A stretch of DNA of 64,000 nucleotides from positions 129,189,123 through 129,253,122 of the forward strand of contig CP136069.1 of the NCBI GenBank assembly GCA_032622095.1, in the 5' to 3' direction. How positions within the stretch are numbered: the first letter of the stretch is position 1; every line of letters starts with the position of its first letter. Source of the stretch: Siphonodentalium dalli (taxonomy: Eukaryota; Mollusca; Scaphopoda; Gadilida; Siphonodentaliidae). The notes under the pieces were generated by a model. That model saw nothing but the letters and a program-made list of their open reading frames with translations, searched no databases and was not told where the DNA came from. Shown one piece after another: positions 12,473 to 25,330 of this stretch. The translations under genes and the position numbers were made by a program.

Positions 12473-12670
12473 TCAATTTCTGAAATAGATGTTGCGTGGT
12501 CTTGTTGTGGTTCTTGTTTTTAAGAACACAACATAGCAGTGATACCAGTCATGGCGGTCTCCCTTTTTTAGTATAGGAATGACATCAGTTTTGTTCCATT
12601 CGGAAGGGACAACATCAGTTTTAAGGGGATAGTTACCAGTAAATAGCATTGTAATCAAGGCGCAAACATA
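12473..12670 (-). pseudogene. Small LINE reverse-transcriptase fragment
   Basis: On the minus strand the frame reads PLKTDVVPSEWNKTDVIPIL then KKGDRHDW. This matches the P-x-EW...VIPI-KKGD block that lies at the N-terminal part of LINE RT domains, just before the NYRPISLL block. The rest of the element is absent, so it is a short orphan scrap. It belongs to a different copy from the LINE at 7.2-11.8 kb. Confidence 0.65.
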
Positions 12671-13530
12671 AGTGCGCAGACACGGTCAAAGACCGCCTCA
12701 AAATCGTAATATTCCGAATATGACCGACACAGTCATATTCATTTCGTGATGGTGTTGAGATATCTGCTATGATGGAGAAAAAAACCCAACATTTCCATAC
12801 AAACAAAGATAAACAACTCTAGAACGAAATACATAAACAAAACTATTGAACACTCAATTGATTGCCACCATAGTGGTGAACATACATATATTTATTACCA
12901 AATTTCATCGAAGTTTCGTTTTTCTGCATGACATAAACAAATGCACGTTCTCAAATTCTAGACTATAAGTTTAACTGACTATATAAGCCAATAAATTTGT
13001 TCATTTGTCATTTTGACAGGCACCCGAACAAATATTATATTGCCCCTAAATTGAGTGTAAATGGTTTTCAAACTGATGTTCGAGTTCCTTCAGCATCGTG
13101 TTGCTAATGCCATCGTGGCTATTCGCCTTGTTAGTCGGAAGATATGTTAAGACTAACAAAACCTCGGCCTTGCTGGTTTTTATAGAATTAATACTTTATA
13201 GATATATATTGGGTGCGACATTCAAATGTTGGCTGGGTGTCCGATTCATTGGAAAGTTCACCAATTGGAAATCGCAACGGTGTTGAGTGTTTTTCGTATC
13301 GCTCACTATTTACGTGATGTATATAAACAAACGCTCGGCTCACACTAAGTATGTTTTGTGGATAATATCGCATTCATACTATTATTATTCTATTCTATTA
13401 GTATATTCTTGATGAAATTTTCATAAATTGGTAACTATTATTTCTAAATTATAACCTATAACGAAGGCCATCTGTGCCTTTTAACAGAAATTACGACTTT
13501 AGCAATTGGGCTGTCTCTCGATCACCAGTG
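12671..13530. other. Non-coding stretch
   Basis: No coding, RNA or clear repeat feature was recognised. Confidence 0.4.
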
Positions 13531-13786
13531 ATTAATCCTTTCGTGACGGGGGTTGCGTTGGTGCATCATTAAGACCATGGGCCAGTGCATTCTCTTATAT
13601 ATGCGAGTCTCCCATCGGGAGCCTCGCATATATAGGAGAATAATGCACTGGCTTAAAAGATCAAGGTAAATGTTGTTCGGCCAAAGCAATCTCTTATATA
13701 TGCGAGGCGCCTTGCATATATGAGAGAATGCATTGGCACAGGGTTCTCGCAAAATTTCAGGAAGCTCCAGTCATGAATGGGTTAAT
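13531..13786. mobile_element. Hairpin-rich MITE-like element, copy 1
   Basis: The ends are inverted: ATTAATCCTTTCGTGACGG at the left and TCATGAATGGGTTAAT at the right. Inside are two further hairpins built from CAGTGCATTCTCTTATATATG arms (quoted in part) around GCGAG...CTCGC. A diverged copy with the same internal order lies at 17909-18180. No ORF is present. The nested hairpins could form extensive cruciform or RNA secondary structure. Confidence 0.7.
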
Positions 13787-14748
13787 CCAGAACTAGCTAA
13801 TGTGGTTCAGTAGGCCATGAAATGATGCATCGAAAGAAAATAATATTAAGTAATTGTTTTTGTTAGGCGTCAGAATTGTTTTGAGTTAGTATTTTGTGTT
13901 TTAGTGATATCCAGTTTATTCAATATATGCGCGTTTGGTGAACTCTTCATATGATTATACATGGTTGTAGCTGTATCTTTCCTGTAGTTGTCCCAACTAT
14001 AAATAGTATTTTTCTTGAGTGCTATCTTCCTTAATCTATCGTGTTTACGTATTTGTTTGCTGAATTGTGCCGAACGGTTTCTAATTTCTAAGGGGCGATA
14101 TATAGACAGAATACAACGCGCATCTTAATCGAAAATAATTGACTTTCATTGACCCTATACTACCTTTAGTGTGATTTAAAGTCTGGTGTAAAAACCGTAA
14201 CAATCCATGCATCACCCGAGCGGATTGTTGACGTTGTTTACGTCATCGATCTTTGGAATCGACTCGACGTATTTCCGGCTGGTATTCCATTTTCGCGGGT
14301 CAGTTTGTCAGCGAAAAAAAGGGACAGATATTGTTGCAACTTCGATTTTAAACTTTGCTAATAAACAATTCAACAATTCAATGAAGAGAAACTGGTTTCC
14401 ACAGAAACACACAAGGCTGTCGGAGATATAATTATTAAACTCATCAGAGCGAAGTTCGCAAGATCTATTGCAGATGCGACAATGGATCATGTTGCAGTTA
14501 TAATCGCCCGCAAGGTCCCCCATGCAGAAGAACAAATTACATGTAGATCAACCGAAACCTTCGTATTTATTTCTTTTCAGCGAGCATATACTGCCTCTTT
14601 ATATGTCGACCGCCTAGATATATGGGCACCAGCAGACCAATGCGTATTGTTTTCTTAAAAGAACAAAATACGCTACATATGTACTTCCACTGTATTGGTC
14701 CAACGCCTACATGGATAATTCATCATTATCGATCCCTGTATACGAAGG
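13787..14748. other. Non-coding stretch before foldback element 1
   Basis: No confident gene. A minus-strand frame (14535-14308) has a Cys-rich start (CNMIHCRICNRSC) but no identifiable family and no support from flanking signals. The part from about 14610 to 14748 resembles the DNA just upstream of foldback element 2 (24760-24950), so the family may extend beyond its inverted arms. Confidence 0.4.
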
Positions 14749-14879
14749 AGTCCGGGAGCTAATAGGGATACCCTTGCACCCCCCCCCCCCCCTGTGACTT
14801 AACTTCACCCCACTCATTTTGTTCCTTATTATGTCCTTCAACTTTTAAGCAATGTTAACAAGAAAAAAAAGTGGCCTTT

Positions 14880-15080
14880 TAGACTCCAGACAAGATGGCG
14901 TCCAATCATGGCCTCCGTTTTTCAGACCAGACCCTAAGTCAGTTTTGTGCAAATTATAGCGGGAAAATCTAGTAAAATGTATACAAATGTTTATATTTTC
15001 GTAAAGCTAAGACATAATGACACTTTTTGGGCCAAAATTGAAATTCACCATCCAAGATGGCCGCCAAAATGGCCGCCGGA
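14880..15080 (+). promoter_or_regulatory. YY1-like and ETS-like motif cluster, left arm of element 1
   Basis: CAAGATGGCGTCC (near 14890) and CAAGATGGCCGCCAAAATGG followed by CCGCCGGAAG (near 15053-15076) resemble YY1 (AAGATGGCGGC) and ETS (CCGGAAGT) binding sites. Further ATGGC-type repeats lie at 15405-15435 and 15763-15785. The motif match is seen; binding or promoter activity is inference. Confidence 0.45.
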
Positions 15081-16244
15081 AGTTGAAAATATGACATTTT
15101 TTCACAAATATCTTCTAGATCAATTCATTCTGTTTGGAACTGGTTGAGTAATATGACTTTATTTTGTGTGTCGTATATTAACTGATCATTGGAGCCATTA
15201 AATATGCAATTAATAGGGTCCTAGCCCCTTCCGATTCCGCAAAAATTTGATTTTACAGAATGCGGTATAAAATTTCACAAAAAATCACAATTGGGATTCA
15301 AGTCATATTTTAACAAGAAATGAACAGAACTTTGTAATGCAAGTGAGGCATATCATTACCTATGAATATTCCAAATAACTGGAACCTAAATTCTTACTTT
15401 GGCTCAAAATGGCTGCCAATATGGCCGACAAAATATGGAAAATGGTAAATATTACACCAGCGTGTCCTGCAATCGCTTACAAGTTGTGGTTGGTGTATAA
15501 AATTTACTATTCTGCATTCTATACATTGAATACTAACATGTCTGATGCGCCATGGTTAATTGTTACTATTGTCACCACTGACATCGTCAAAATTATTGGA
15601 CTTTTCTCTCAAAAACTTGACATAAATATTGGCAAACATTCACTTTTCAGGTTTGGACCATTTTTTCAGGTAAAATATAACTATCTTTGGATTGAAAGGT
15701 ATTTATTGTTTTGGTCTATTTTAAATGTGTCACACTACGGTGTTTATAGACCAAATTGGTCAAGATGGCTTCCAAAATGGCAACCAAATTTGTAAAATGT
15801 GAATTTTTTACATATATCCCGAATATTCCCTGCATTATCCGAAAAGGTAGCAAATTGTGACTCACTGGGTTATTACACGTGTTAGTTAATTAACTGACAA
15901 CTACATGTTATATTCTGGTTGTCCCAGTTCCGTATGGGCTTGCCAATTTCATTTTAAATTATCCAATTTTGCCGAGAACCTCTTTTGTGATTTTGGCCAT
16001 ATTTATTGAAAGGAAATGGGCAGAACTTTGAGATGGACCATAATCTTTGGCTATTCTGGTCCAATGATAAAAAAATGTCAACAGGATACAGTGTGGATGA
16101 CACGATCGTAGCCAGGGAGTTACTCTATGATCATATGTGGGGTGAATAGGTATACAGGGAGTTATTGTATGTCATGACTGATGTGTGTAGGTATACAATG
16201 AGTGACTATATAGTAGAGCAGCTGGGACCGGAATTGGGCCTTAT

Positions 16245-17015
16245 TTTTCGAGTTCAACCATGTGGAAGAGTAACAAACTGAATTATATATCAAAATGTCC
16301 GTATTGATATAGCGGATAATGTACCAGTATTGCCTTTTCATGTAGTGTTGTACGATTTCTTATTTTGGGGTAAAACATTTTCGTGAATCAAACCAGTGAA
16401 AAATGGAATCCAGTGGCCTAAATAACATTTACATCTATTTTTGGATGGGAACACAACTAATCTATAGAGGATGGACGTGTTCAAATTTCGGAGTTTATCG
16501 ATGTTCTATGGTTCGTTTTGGGGGTAAAACCCGTTTTTTGAGTGAAAAATTAGAGAATTCTGGAATCCACCACAACATGAAATGCATAATTAATTCATGC
16601 CATTTTATAAAAATTCCAAGTTTCATTTGTTAAAAAATAATTGTTAGATGTAAGTAATAAATATACCACGGCGTTGTTGGAATAACGCATGTTACATGGT
16701 TACCAGGGTAATTTGTTTTGAATTAATAAAATCAGTGAAAACTGGAATCCAGTACTCTGCGTAAACATACCCTTATATTTCTATACCTAGGCCCTACACA
16801 TTTATTAGCGGGAGTAGAATCAGCACTTATTCGAATTGAACCATGTGGAAGAGTAACAAACTGAATTATATATCAAAATGTCGGTATTGATACAACAGAT
16901 AACATGCCAGTGTTGCCTTTTTCTGAAATATTGTACGACTTCTGGTTTTGGGGGAAAATTTGATTTTTCGTGAATAAAACCAGTGAAAAATGGAATCTAG
17001 TCACCTAAATAACAT
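16245..17015. repeat. Direct repeat pair inside element 1, with an inverted third copy
   Basis: The segment with CCATGTGGAAGAGTAACAAAC and ATCAAAATGTC occurs near 16257 and again near 16839 in direct orientation. A diverged inverted copy lies at 20390-20565. Each is followed by a motif of the type CCAGTGAAAAATGGAATC. They are internal repeats of the foldback element. Confidence 0.65.
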
Positions 17016-17908
17016 TTACATATATTTTTGAATGGGATCTCAACTAAACGGTAAAGGGTGGACATATTCACATTTATATAAGATATTGATGGGTATGTGA
17101 ATGTTACAGGGTTCGTTTTTGGGCTAAAACCTCGCTTTTTATGCAAAAATGAGACAATTCTGGAATACATGGTAAAATCGTTTTTTTTTCAGAAATAAAC
17201 ACGGTGAAATCTGGATTTAGTAAAATTTCAACGTCGTTTGGTTCATTTTGACCATAGTTATTCCTTGATCTGGTTTTAAGATCAATGGTGAACATATGGG
17301 TTGTATATCTATACTTATTATTTTTGTTTTCTAGACAGATTTGCTATTTTGGTGTCATTAATTTATAAGAAAAATAGGATAAAATGGGTGATAAAAGGAA
17401 TTTCGCAACAAATTTGCCCAGTGTTCTTCTAAATAACGTATGGAAAGGGAAACATGAAATATTATCAATTTGTACTATTTTAATGAAAATAGCAATAAAT
17501 GCCACCAATTAAAGGTACTCAATCCGAACAGAGGGTCCCCATCTCAACAGATTTCAACAACAACAATCCAATCAGAGGGTCCTATATTACTATTTCTTTG
17601 GCTTTGGGGGTAACAAATATTTGATTCGAGTCGAGGAACCCATCAAACAAAGCTCAGAGTTATTAGATATTGATTTTTGAAATTTGTTATTTATTTGAGA
17701 TGAGTACTAATAATTGCCTTCAACTGCCGTAATCTAGTCGGGATGTGTACACCAAAATCTATTCAAACAGATAAGGATGGATAACTCTAAAATCAAGTGG
17801 TAATAATAACGCAATTTTGACTGAGTTCTGCGCATGTTGATCTATCCGAATAAAACCTAGTCGCGTAAATGAAAAAATTTAATTTTTCATGAACATGGCA
17901 ATAACATA

Positions 17909-18180
17909 CCAACCATTTCATGATGGGAGCTGTGCTGGTGCAGTACACTGTATTAAAACTCAATTGTCAGTGCATCCTCTTATATTTGCGAGTCTCCCAC
18001 AGGGAACCGCACATATATAAGAACATGTATTGGCTTACAGTGTCAAGGTAAATATTGTTAGGCCAATTTATTTTGTTATATATGCGAGGCTCCCTATATA
18101 GAAGACTCGCATGTATATGACAATGCACTGATACAGGGTTTTTAATACATTTCAGGATATTCCCGTTATGGAAGGGTTAA
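17909..18180. mobile_element. Hairpin-rich MITE-like element, copy 2
   Basis: This is a diverged copy of the element at 13531-13786. It has the same order of inverted terminal sequence (CCATTTCATGATGGG and CGTTATGGAAGGGTTAA), two internal hairpins built on TATATGCGAG arms, and the shared linker TCAAGGTAAATATTGTT. It lies inside foldback element 1. Confidence 0.65.
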
Positions 18181-18479
18181 AGATTGATTATTTCTTGCTA
18201 AATACATGTTATATAGTTTTGGGGGTATACATTGATAAATATGAGTCGACGACATCTGCCCAGAAATGCTTATATCAATTAATATTGATTTTATATCAAT
18301 AGTTTCTTATATCAAGTGGGACATATCTTTTATTTTTAGAACAGACCACTATGAAGCGCAAACATGATCACAGATAAAGTTAAAAGTTCTTTCTCTACGA
18401 TTCACGGGTCATAAAAGTCATAATTTTATTGTATGTATTATACCAGAAAATTCGAAATAAAATCAATACTATTTGATAG

Positions 18480-19395
18480 AAGCGTTTCCGGAAAGGGGTC
18501 TTCCACCCGGAAACGTGACCAAATTGGGCAGCACTTCCCCTCCCTAGGCGCTGGCCAGAAAACTTGCCCCACCCGAGATATCGTGAAAAAATGGACAGCA
18601 CTTGCCCTCCCAATGCGCTGGCCAGAAAACTTGCCCCACCCAAGATATCGTGTAAAATGGACAGCACCCGCCCCCCCCCCCCCATGGTACTGACAAGGAA
18701 AACATGCCCCACGCGAGATATCGTGAAAAATTGGACAGCACATTCCCTCCCAAGGCGCTGGCCATATATTCTTGAGGTCCAAATAAGCATATGGTGCGGA
18801 ATAAGAGTACAGGGTGAACAATTCTGCTGAATCCAAAAAGAGTACGGGGCAGAATAAGAGTACAGGGTGGAAATTTATAACATGGAAGCAAGTTTATCTG
18901 AAATGCTATAAGGTTAACCATATATATTTCTCATATTGTGCACTGTTGTCATAGGAATTACCAAACAGACTTCCAGCAACATGTTTGTACTATCTTTTCC
19001 TGATCTGGCCAGATAACTTGCCCCACCCGAGATATCGTGAAAAAATGGACAACACTCCCCCTCCCAATGCTGACAAGATATCGGTAACTTGCCCCACCAA
19101 GATATCGTGAAAAAATGGACAGCACATCCCCTCCCAAGGCGCTGGCCAGAAAACTTGCCCACCTGAGATATCGTGTAAAATGGACAGCGCTTCCGCTCCC
19201 AAGGCGCTGGCCAGAAAACTTGCCCCACCCGAGATATCGTGTAAAATGGACAGCACCCCCCCCCCCCCCCCCCCAAGTTGCCGACAAGGTTAACTTGCCC
19301 CACCCGAAATATCTTGAAAAAATTGACAGCACTTCTCCCAAGGCGCTGGCCAGAAAACTTGCCCCACCCGACATTGTCGAAAATGGATAAACAAA
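18480..19395. repeat. GC-rich minisatellite of about 60-66 bp
   Basis: Units share GGCGCTGGCCAGAAAACTTG, CCCCACCCGAGATATCGTG and AAAATGGACAGCAC. About four units lie at 18530-18770 and six at 19005-19390. They are separated by a segment with repeated AGTACAGGGTGRA motifs. Long overlapping frames on both strands come from the repeat period being near a multiple of three and are not genes. Confidence 0.85.
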
Positions 19396-19627
19396 CCCCA
19401 GCCCTAAAATTCAAGGTACCTGTATGCTGGCATCAACACACTTTATCAATTATATAGAGAGAAAACATATTTACCCGATAAGAAAGCAGTCATGGAGAGC
19501 AGATAAATATTCAGATGCCATATCATAGTATCGTTATGAAAGAGCCGATGTTATCCCGAAAAATCAACATATCCTGCCATAACATAAATGTGAGACATTC
19601 CTGTTTCATTGCATTTCTGTTGAACTA

Positions 19628-19652
19628 TGACGTCATGACGTCGGTGACGTCA
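19628..19652. promoter_or_regulatory. Cluster of CRE-like TGACGTCA sites
   Basis: TGACGTCA occurs at 19628-19635 and 19645-19652, with TGACGTCG between them at 19636-19643. These are perfect or near-perfect cAMP-response-element palindromes and lie close to the centre of foldback element 1. Function is untested. Confidence 0.45.
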
Positions 19653-20599
19653 TCATGTCATCACATCCCTGGAAGTCAACATGGGGAGGGGTGTCCAATG
19701 TCAATCATGGATATAAACTCATAGAGTAGTATAAACTGAAACATTGAAGTTTTTAACATATTAATATGGTAATGATATGCTATTTTGTCCCAGTCGGTTT
19801 GCAAAGCTGTATTTCTTAAAGGGGTGATACCCCATCATTAATGGTATATGCATATGTAGAAAAGCTGAACTCGTAACATATTATAAGCATGTTATTAGTA
19901 CACAATAATGCAGACTTACATGTATGGGGTTCTTTTGTCTTCTTCTTGACAACAGTTTTGGCACAGAATCATTCCACACCATAATATATAAGCTATTTTA
20001 TGAATATAGGACGGTTCCTGTTCGCGGTTATCACAAATCGTTTCCATGGAAACCATATTTTATTAGAATTAAACTCGAAAATTCGTTCACAAAAATATGT
20101 AAGGATATAGATATATTGGCTAGATACTTGAAGCGGGTAGATATTATTTAATTCAGATGGGTTTTGATATTATATTGATATTTGTTTTATTTTGGAGGAG
20201 AAAAATCACGAATTTCACCGATTTGTTTAGCAAAAAACGTTGATTTTACACCAAAAAATTTATTTGTGGACAAAGAGATGAAAATATCATTGTAGCAACC
20301 ATCAAAACAACCAATTTATTTCAACTAGTTATTTCAATAAAGTAACAACCACAAAAATATACCAAAATGAACGATTTTAAGGTCGATTCCAGTTTTCACC
20401 ATTTTTATTTAGAAAAGGGGAGATTCTACCCCAAAAATAGAAAATCGTACAACCTAACCCGGAAAGGCAACACTGGTATGGCATCGGCTGTATCAAGATG
20501 AACATTTTGATATGTCTTTCAGTTTGTTACTCTCCGACATGGTTGGACCGATTTTTTTTCGGTCTCTGCTGCTCTACTAATATGGTTATGAGTGGGTTG

Positions 20600-22790
20600 T
20601 CCATGGTAAGATACATATAGGTATACAGGGAGATGTCATGGTCAGGTGAATCGGTATGCATGGAGTGACTGTATGGTGTATGGTTGTGTATATCCAGTAC
20701 GGGTGCACCCGGTGTGCCTGTATGGTCATTGGTGTGGTGTATGGATATAGCTATATAGTGTGTGGATATATATAGGGAGTGATTTTATGATTACGGGTAA
20801 TGTGTATAGGTATACATGGAATGACTGTACGGTCATGATTGAATATGAATACCTGGAGTAAACTGGTGGACATTATCGGGTATATAGGGACTGTGGGTAT
20901 ATAGGGAGTGTCCTTGTGGTAACGGGTGGGATGTATATTTATATATCTCGTGTATGTATTATCATTGGTGGGTGTATAGGGCTTAGCTGTATTATCATGG
21001 ATGGCGTGTATGATTATACAGTGAATTGCTGAATTGTCATGTGTGAGGTGTATATGCAAGTATGGATTGTTTTAGTGGTTGTGTGTGTGGGTTTTTTGTA
21101 TATCTGGAAGGCCTGAATGGCCATTAGTGAGGTTTACATGTATACCTGGAGTGAATCTATGGCCTAGGGTGGGCTGCATATGTATATCGACTGGTTATAT
21201 GACTATGTGTGTCGAATAGGTATACAGGTAGTGACTGTATGGTTGATGGTGAGATGAGTACATGTAGGTATACAAGTAGTGACTGTATGATCATACATGT
21301 AATGAACATCTATACGGGGGTGACCAAATGGTCATGTGTCAGGCGTATGAGTATATCTGGTGTTCCTGTTTGGTGACTCGTGGCGGTATGGTTATGTGTA
21401 GGTTATACCAGTATACACACGTGTTGCTTTATTGTCATGGGCGAGGGATATGTGTATATAGCGAGTGGCTATATGGCCATGGATGAGGTGCATATGCATA
21501 CATGGAGTGACTATACTGACATGGCTGGGGTGTATTAGTATATCTTGGGTGGCTATTCGGCTATGGCGTGACAAATAGGGATACAGGGAGTGACATGGCC
21601 AATGTTGAGGTGAATATGTATACAAGGATTGACCATGATCATGTATGAATGTTTGGAATAGGTACACACGGGGTGACTGTATGGCCATAGGTCAGGTGAA
21701 GGAGTATACCAGGTGACATGGGTGACGGTGTATGTATGAAACGAGTGGCTATATGGCCATTTGTGAGGTGCATATGTATACCGGAATGACTTTATGGCCA
21801 TTGTTGTTGTGTTGATGTATATATTGATTGTCTATTTGACCATGCGTTTGGAGAATAGGTATACAGGGGATGACCTTACGGCCAATGATGAGATGAATGG
21901 GTATAAAAGGAGTGACTATATGGTTATGGGTCATGTTTAGGAGTATACCCGGTGTGTCTGCATTATGACGCGTGGCTGTATGGTCATCCGAGGTCATGGG
22001 TCAGGTGTACATGTATACAGTGGGTCACTATATTGTTGTGTCTGTGGTGTTTATATATATATATGTAATGACTGTGTGATTATGGGTGGCTATCATTTTC
22101 CACGATATGACTCTCTGACATGACCTCTCTATTGATTAACATATACTTGAGTTATTGTGGAAAGCGATAGCCACCCAAGGTACATATGTACAACCCACCC
22201 ATTACCCAAGTCACTCCATATGTACATAAACACCACACAAATGACAACATAGTCACCCACTTTACACACGTACACCTGATCATACAGCCATACGTGGTTG
22301 TACCCGTACATACCACAAATGACGATACAGCGACGAGTCACCATGCATGAACACCAGGTATACACCTACACCCGACACATGACCATATATTCACTCTATG
22401 TGTACATATTCACCACACTCACGATCATACAGTCACTCATTGTATACATATTCACCTCACCATGGACCATACAGCCACTACATGTATACCTATTCGCCAT
22501 ACCCATGACCATAGAATCAATCCAGGTATACATATTCACATCACCAATGGTGAGCCAGATATACCAATACCCGCACATACGACCATTAATAAGTTCCATA
22601 ATTGCCATACTCATACACGCCATCCATGATCATACATCTACTCCCCATACACCACCAATGATAACACATCCACAACATATATAAATATACGTCCCACTGT
22701 TACCAACAGGGCACTCCAGTCTCCCTATATACCCACACATCATTCATGACCAACTCCCTGTATACCTATTATCCTCATCTATGATCATAG
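20600..22790. repeat. Degenerate minisatellite of about 60-70 bp in element 1
   Basis: Units carry GTATACA, GGAGTGACTGTATGGTCAT and GAGGTG-like pieces in one orientation from 20600 to about 22090. After a unique junction (TTGATTAACATATACTTGAG near 22132), they run in the opposite orientation to 22790. The translated Thr/His/Pro/Tyr-rich frames are products of the repeat. Foldback element 2 holds the same repeat family and the same junction. Confidence 0.8.
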
Positions 22791-23849
22791 AGTAAATCCC
22801 TGGATGCCACTTTGGCTTCCACCCTGTATCCAGTTGATAAATTTTATGATAATGGGCCAGAATACCCACATATCATGGTTCATCTCAGTTCCGTCTCAAA
22901 GTTCTGCCAATTTCCTTTCAATAATATGGCCAGAATCACAAAATAGGTTCTCTGCAAAATTCCATACTGCAACTTTAAAATGAATTCGTTATGCCCCATA
23001 CGGAACTGGGACAAACATAATATAACGTAGTTGTCAGTTAATTAACTAACAGGTACAATAACCAAGTGAGTCACAATTTGCTACCTTTTTCGGATAACGC
23101 AGAGAATAATGTTCGGCATATGTTAACTTTTAACTTTTTACAAATTTGGTTGCCATTTTGGAAGCCATCTTGAGCAATATAGTCTATAAACACCGTAGTG
23201 TGACACATGTAAGATAGTCCAAAACAATAAACACCTTTGATACCAAAGATATTTGCACTTTACTGGAACAAATGGTCGAACCCTGAAAAGTGAATTTTTG
23301 CCGATATTTATGTCAAGTTTGTGAGAGATAAATCCAAATTTCTGGTGATGTCAGTGGTGACAATAGGAAAAATGATCCATGGTGCATCAGACATGTTAGT
23401 ATACAATGTATAGAATACAGATTAGTCAACATCAATGTATACATCAACCACAACGTGTAAGCGATTGCAGGACACCCTGGGGCAATATTTACCATTTTCC
23501 ATATTTTGGCGGCCATTTTCGCCGCCATTTTGAGCCAAGGTAAGATATTTGGTTCCAGAGAGTTGGAATATTCATAGGCAATGATATGCCTCACTTACAT
23601 TACAATGGTCTTTTCATTTCTTGTTAAAATATGACTTGAATCCCAATTGTGATTTTTTGTGAAATTTTGTACCGCGTTCTGTAAAATAGAATTTTTGAGG
23701 GGTCGGAAGGGGCTAGGACCCTATTGATTGCATATTTAATTGCTCCAATGATCAGTTAATATAAGAAACACAAAATAAAGTCATAATACTCAACCAGTTC
23801 CAAACTGAATGAATTGATCTAGAAGATATTTGTGAAAACAATGTCATAT

Positions 23850-24050
23850 TTTCAACTTCCGGCGGCCATTTTTGCAGCCATATTGGATGGTGAGTTTCAA
23901 TTTTGGCCCAAAAAAGTGTCATTATGTCTTAGCTTTACGAAAATATAAACATTTGTATACATTTTACTAGATTTTCCCGCTATAATTTGCATAAAACTGA
24001 CTTAGGGTCTGGTCTGAAAAACGGCGGCCATGATGGACGCCATCTTGTCT
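23850..24050 (-). promoter_or_regulatory. YY1-like and ETS-like motif cluster, right arm of element 1
   Basis: On the minus strand this is the counterpart of the 14880-15080 cluster: CAACTTCCGGCGGCCATT near 23859 and GGCGGCCATGATGGACGCC near 24022, read on the plus strand. The motifs have survived arm divergence. Confidence 0.45.
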
Positions 24051-24189
24051 GGAGTCTAAAAGGCCACTTTTTTCCTTGTTAACATTGCTTAAAAGTTGAA
24101 GGACATAATAAGGAATACAATGAGTGGGGTGAAGTTAAGTCCCAGGGGGGGGGGGGGGGGTGCAAGGGTACCCTATTAGCTCCCGGACT

Positions 24190-24997
24190 ATATGCGTTGT
24201 TGCTAGTTAACCCAGCTGGAATGCATGACGGTTGACTGGATATTTCAAATAAAAAAGTAGTTTGACACATTTAAAACTATGGTGTTTGGTGAATGGTGGC
24301 GCCTCATGAACCCAACATGTTTGAAACTGGTAAATATAATTGAGGTTTTGCGAATCCTATCGACTATACAGAGGCGGGGAAAAGTAACAGACACGTAAGC
24401 GCCTTTTTTTTCATCTGGACCTATTTTGGCACCCACCACCCCTTTTTTTCAAAAATAATTTCCGGTTTTCAGAGACCCACCTCCAATTTCGAAGATTTGT
24501 GACATATATCTCGATAACATAATAACACCCACCCCCCCCCCCCCCACAAATGAGTGTGGTCTCGTTCTGTATGTGCAGGCTTTAGGAAACATTTCTGAGC
24601 TGATTATGACCAAACCACCCCTGCCTACGTTTTTTTTTACCGCCCCTATCGCCCGGAATATAGAGATATTTTCACACTAAAATTAAAAAAGAAACACCCA
24701 ATAAGAGATAAATTTTATTTGTGTGAACATGTAAGACCCACTCAATCACACGAATGGGGCGCCAGATGCACACATCAGATCAGCAGAATAAAGCGTAATG
24801 TTTACCTTTTAACGACGCATATACTTACGCATTATTGATCCATGCACCGCCTATGGGTAATTCATTCACATCTATCTATATACCCAGGGTATGAATGTGC
24901 ACTTGTATACGTTATTGATAATTAATCCAAGCAGACAGATTAAGGTGGCCTGTTGACTGAGTATTTCCAATCAAGTGGCAGTAGTGATACGACGTAT
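24190..24997. other. Spacer between foldback elements
   Basis: There is no gene here. Poly-C/poly-G tracts occur near 24533-24545. The last 200 bp resemble the flank of foldback element 1. Confidence 0.4.
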
Positions 24998-25129
24998 TAG
25001 TCTGGTCGATAAACTCAAATTTTAGGGTCAACCTAGAAAAACTAAGTTGGTTTTTATATCATTTTGAAGAGGAAGCTCTCCTCTATAACATATCCAAAAT
25101 CTGCTAAAATCCGCTTTGAGTAATTTTTG

Positions 25130-25330
25130 TAATTCAAGATGGCGTCCAAGATGGCTGCCATTTTCCTATAAGTCAGCTCGATGCAATTATAGTGAGAACA
25201 TCTTGTCATATGTATACACTTGTATACATTTTTGTGAAGCTATGACATAACGCGATCTTTATGTGCCAAAATTGAAACATCCCGTCTAAGATGGCCGCCA
25301 AAATGGCGACCGGAAGTGGAATTCATACAT
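25130..25330 (+). promoter_or_regulatory. YY1-like and ETS-like motif cluster, left arm of element 2
   Basis: CAAGATGGCGTCCAAGATGG near 25136, then AAGATGGCCGCCAAAATGGC directly followed by GACCGGAAGTGG near 25289-25319. ACCGGAAGT is the consensus ETS (GABP-type) site. The right arm near 29009-29195 holds the inverted counterpart (CCACTTCCGGTCGCCATT). Confidence 0.5.

Larger units (their letters stand above)
14749..24189. mobile_element. Giant foldback element 1 (about 9.4 kb)
   Basis: AGTCCGGGAGCTAATAGGG at the left end recurs inverted at the right end (24170-24189). The inverted arms run inward to about 16215 on the left and from about 22700 on the right, roughly 1.4 kb each. Further inverted segments lie deeper: 16245-17015 against 20390-20565. 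The core carries minisatellites, an inserted copy of the 13.5-kb hairpin element and a GC-rich repeat block. The arms match foldback element 2 (24998-29327) over most of their length with moderate divergence. No transposase is recognisable, so mobility would depend on enzymes supplied elsewhere. The exact boundary and mechanism are inference. Confidence 0.75.

Noticed and set aside
14308-14535. Cys-rich 75-residue minus-strand frame (CRICNRSCELRSDEF)
   Set aside because: Two Cys pairs are suggestive of a zinc site, but there is no family match, splice context or repeat support.
18395-19414. Overlapping 100-170 residue frames on both strands
   Set aside because: They are explained by the 60-66-bp GC-rich minisatellite.
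20751-22684. Thr/His/Tyr-rich frames on both strands (also 26383-27921)
   Set aside because: They arise from degenerate minisatellites and continue in several frames and on both strands.
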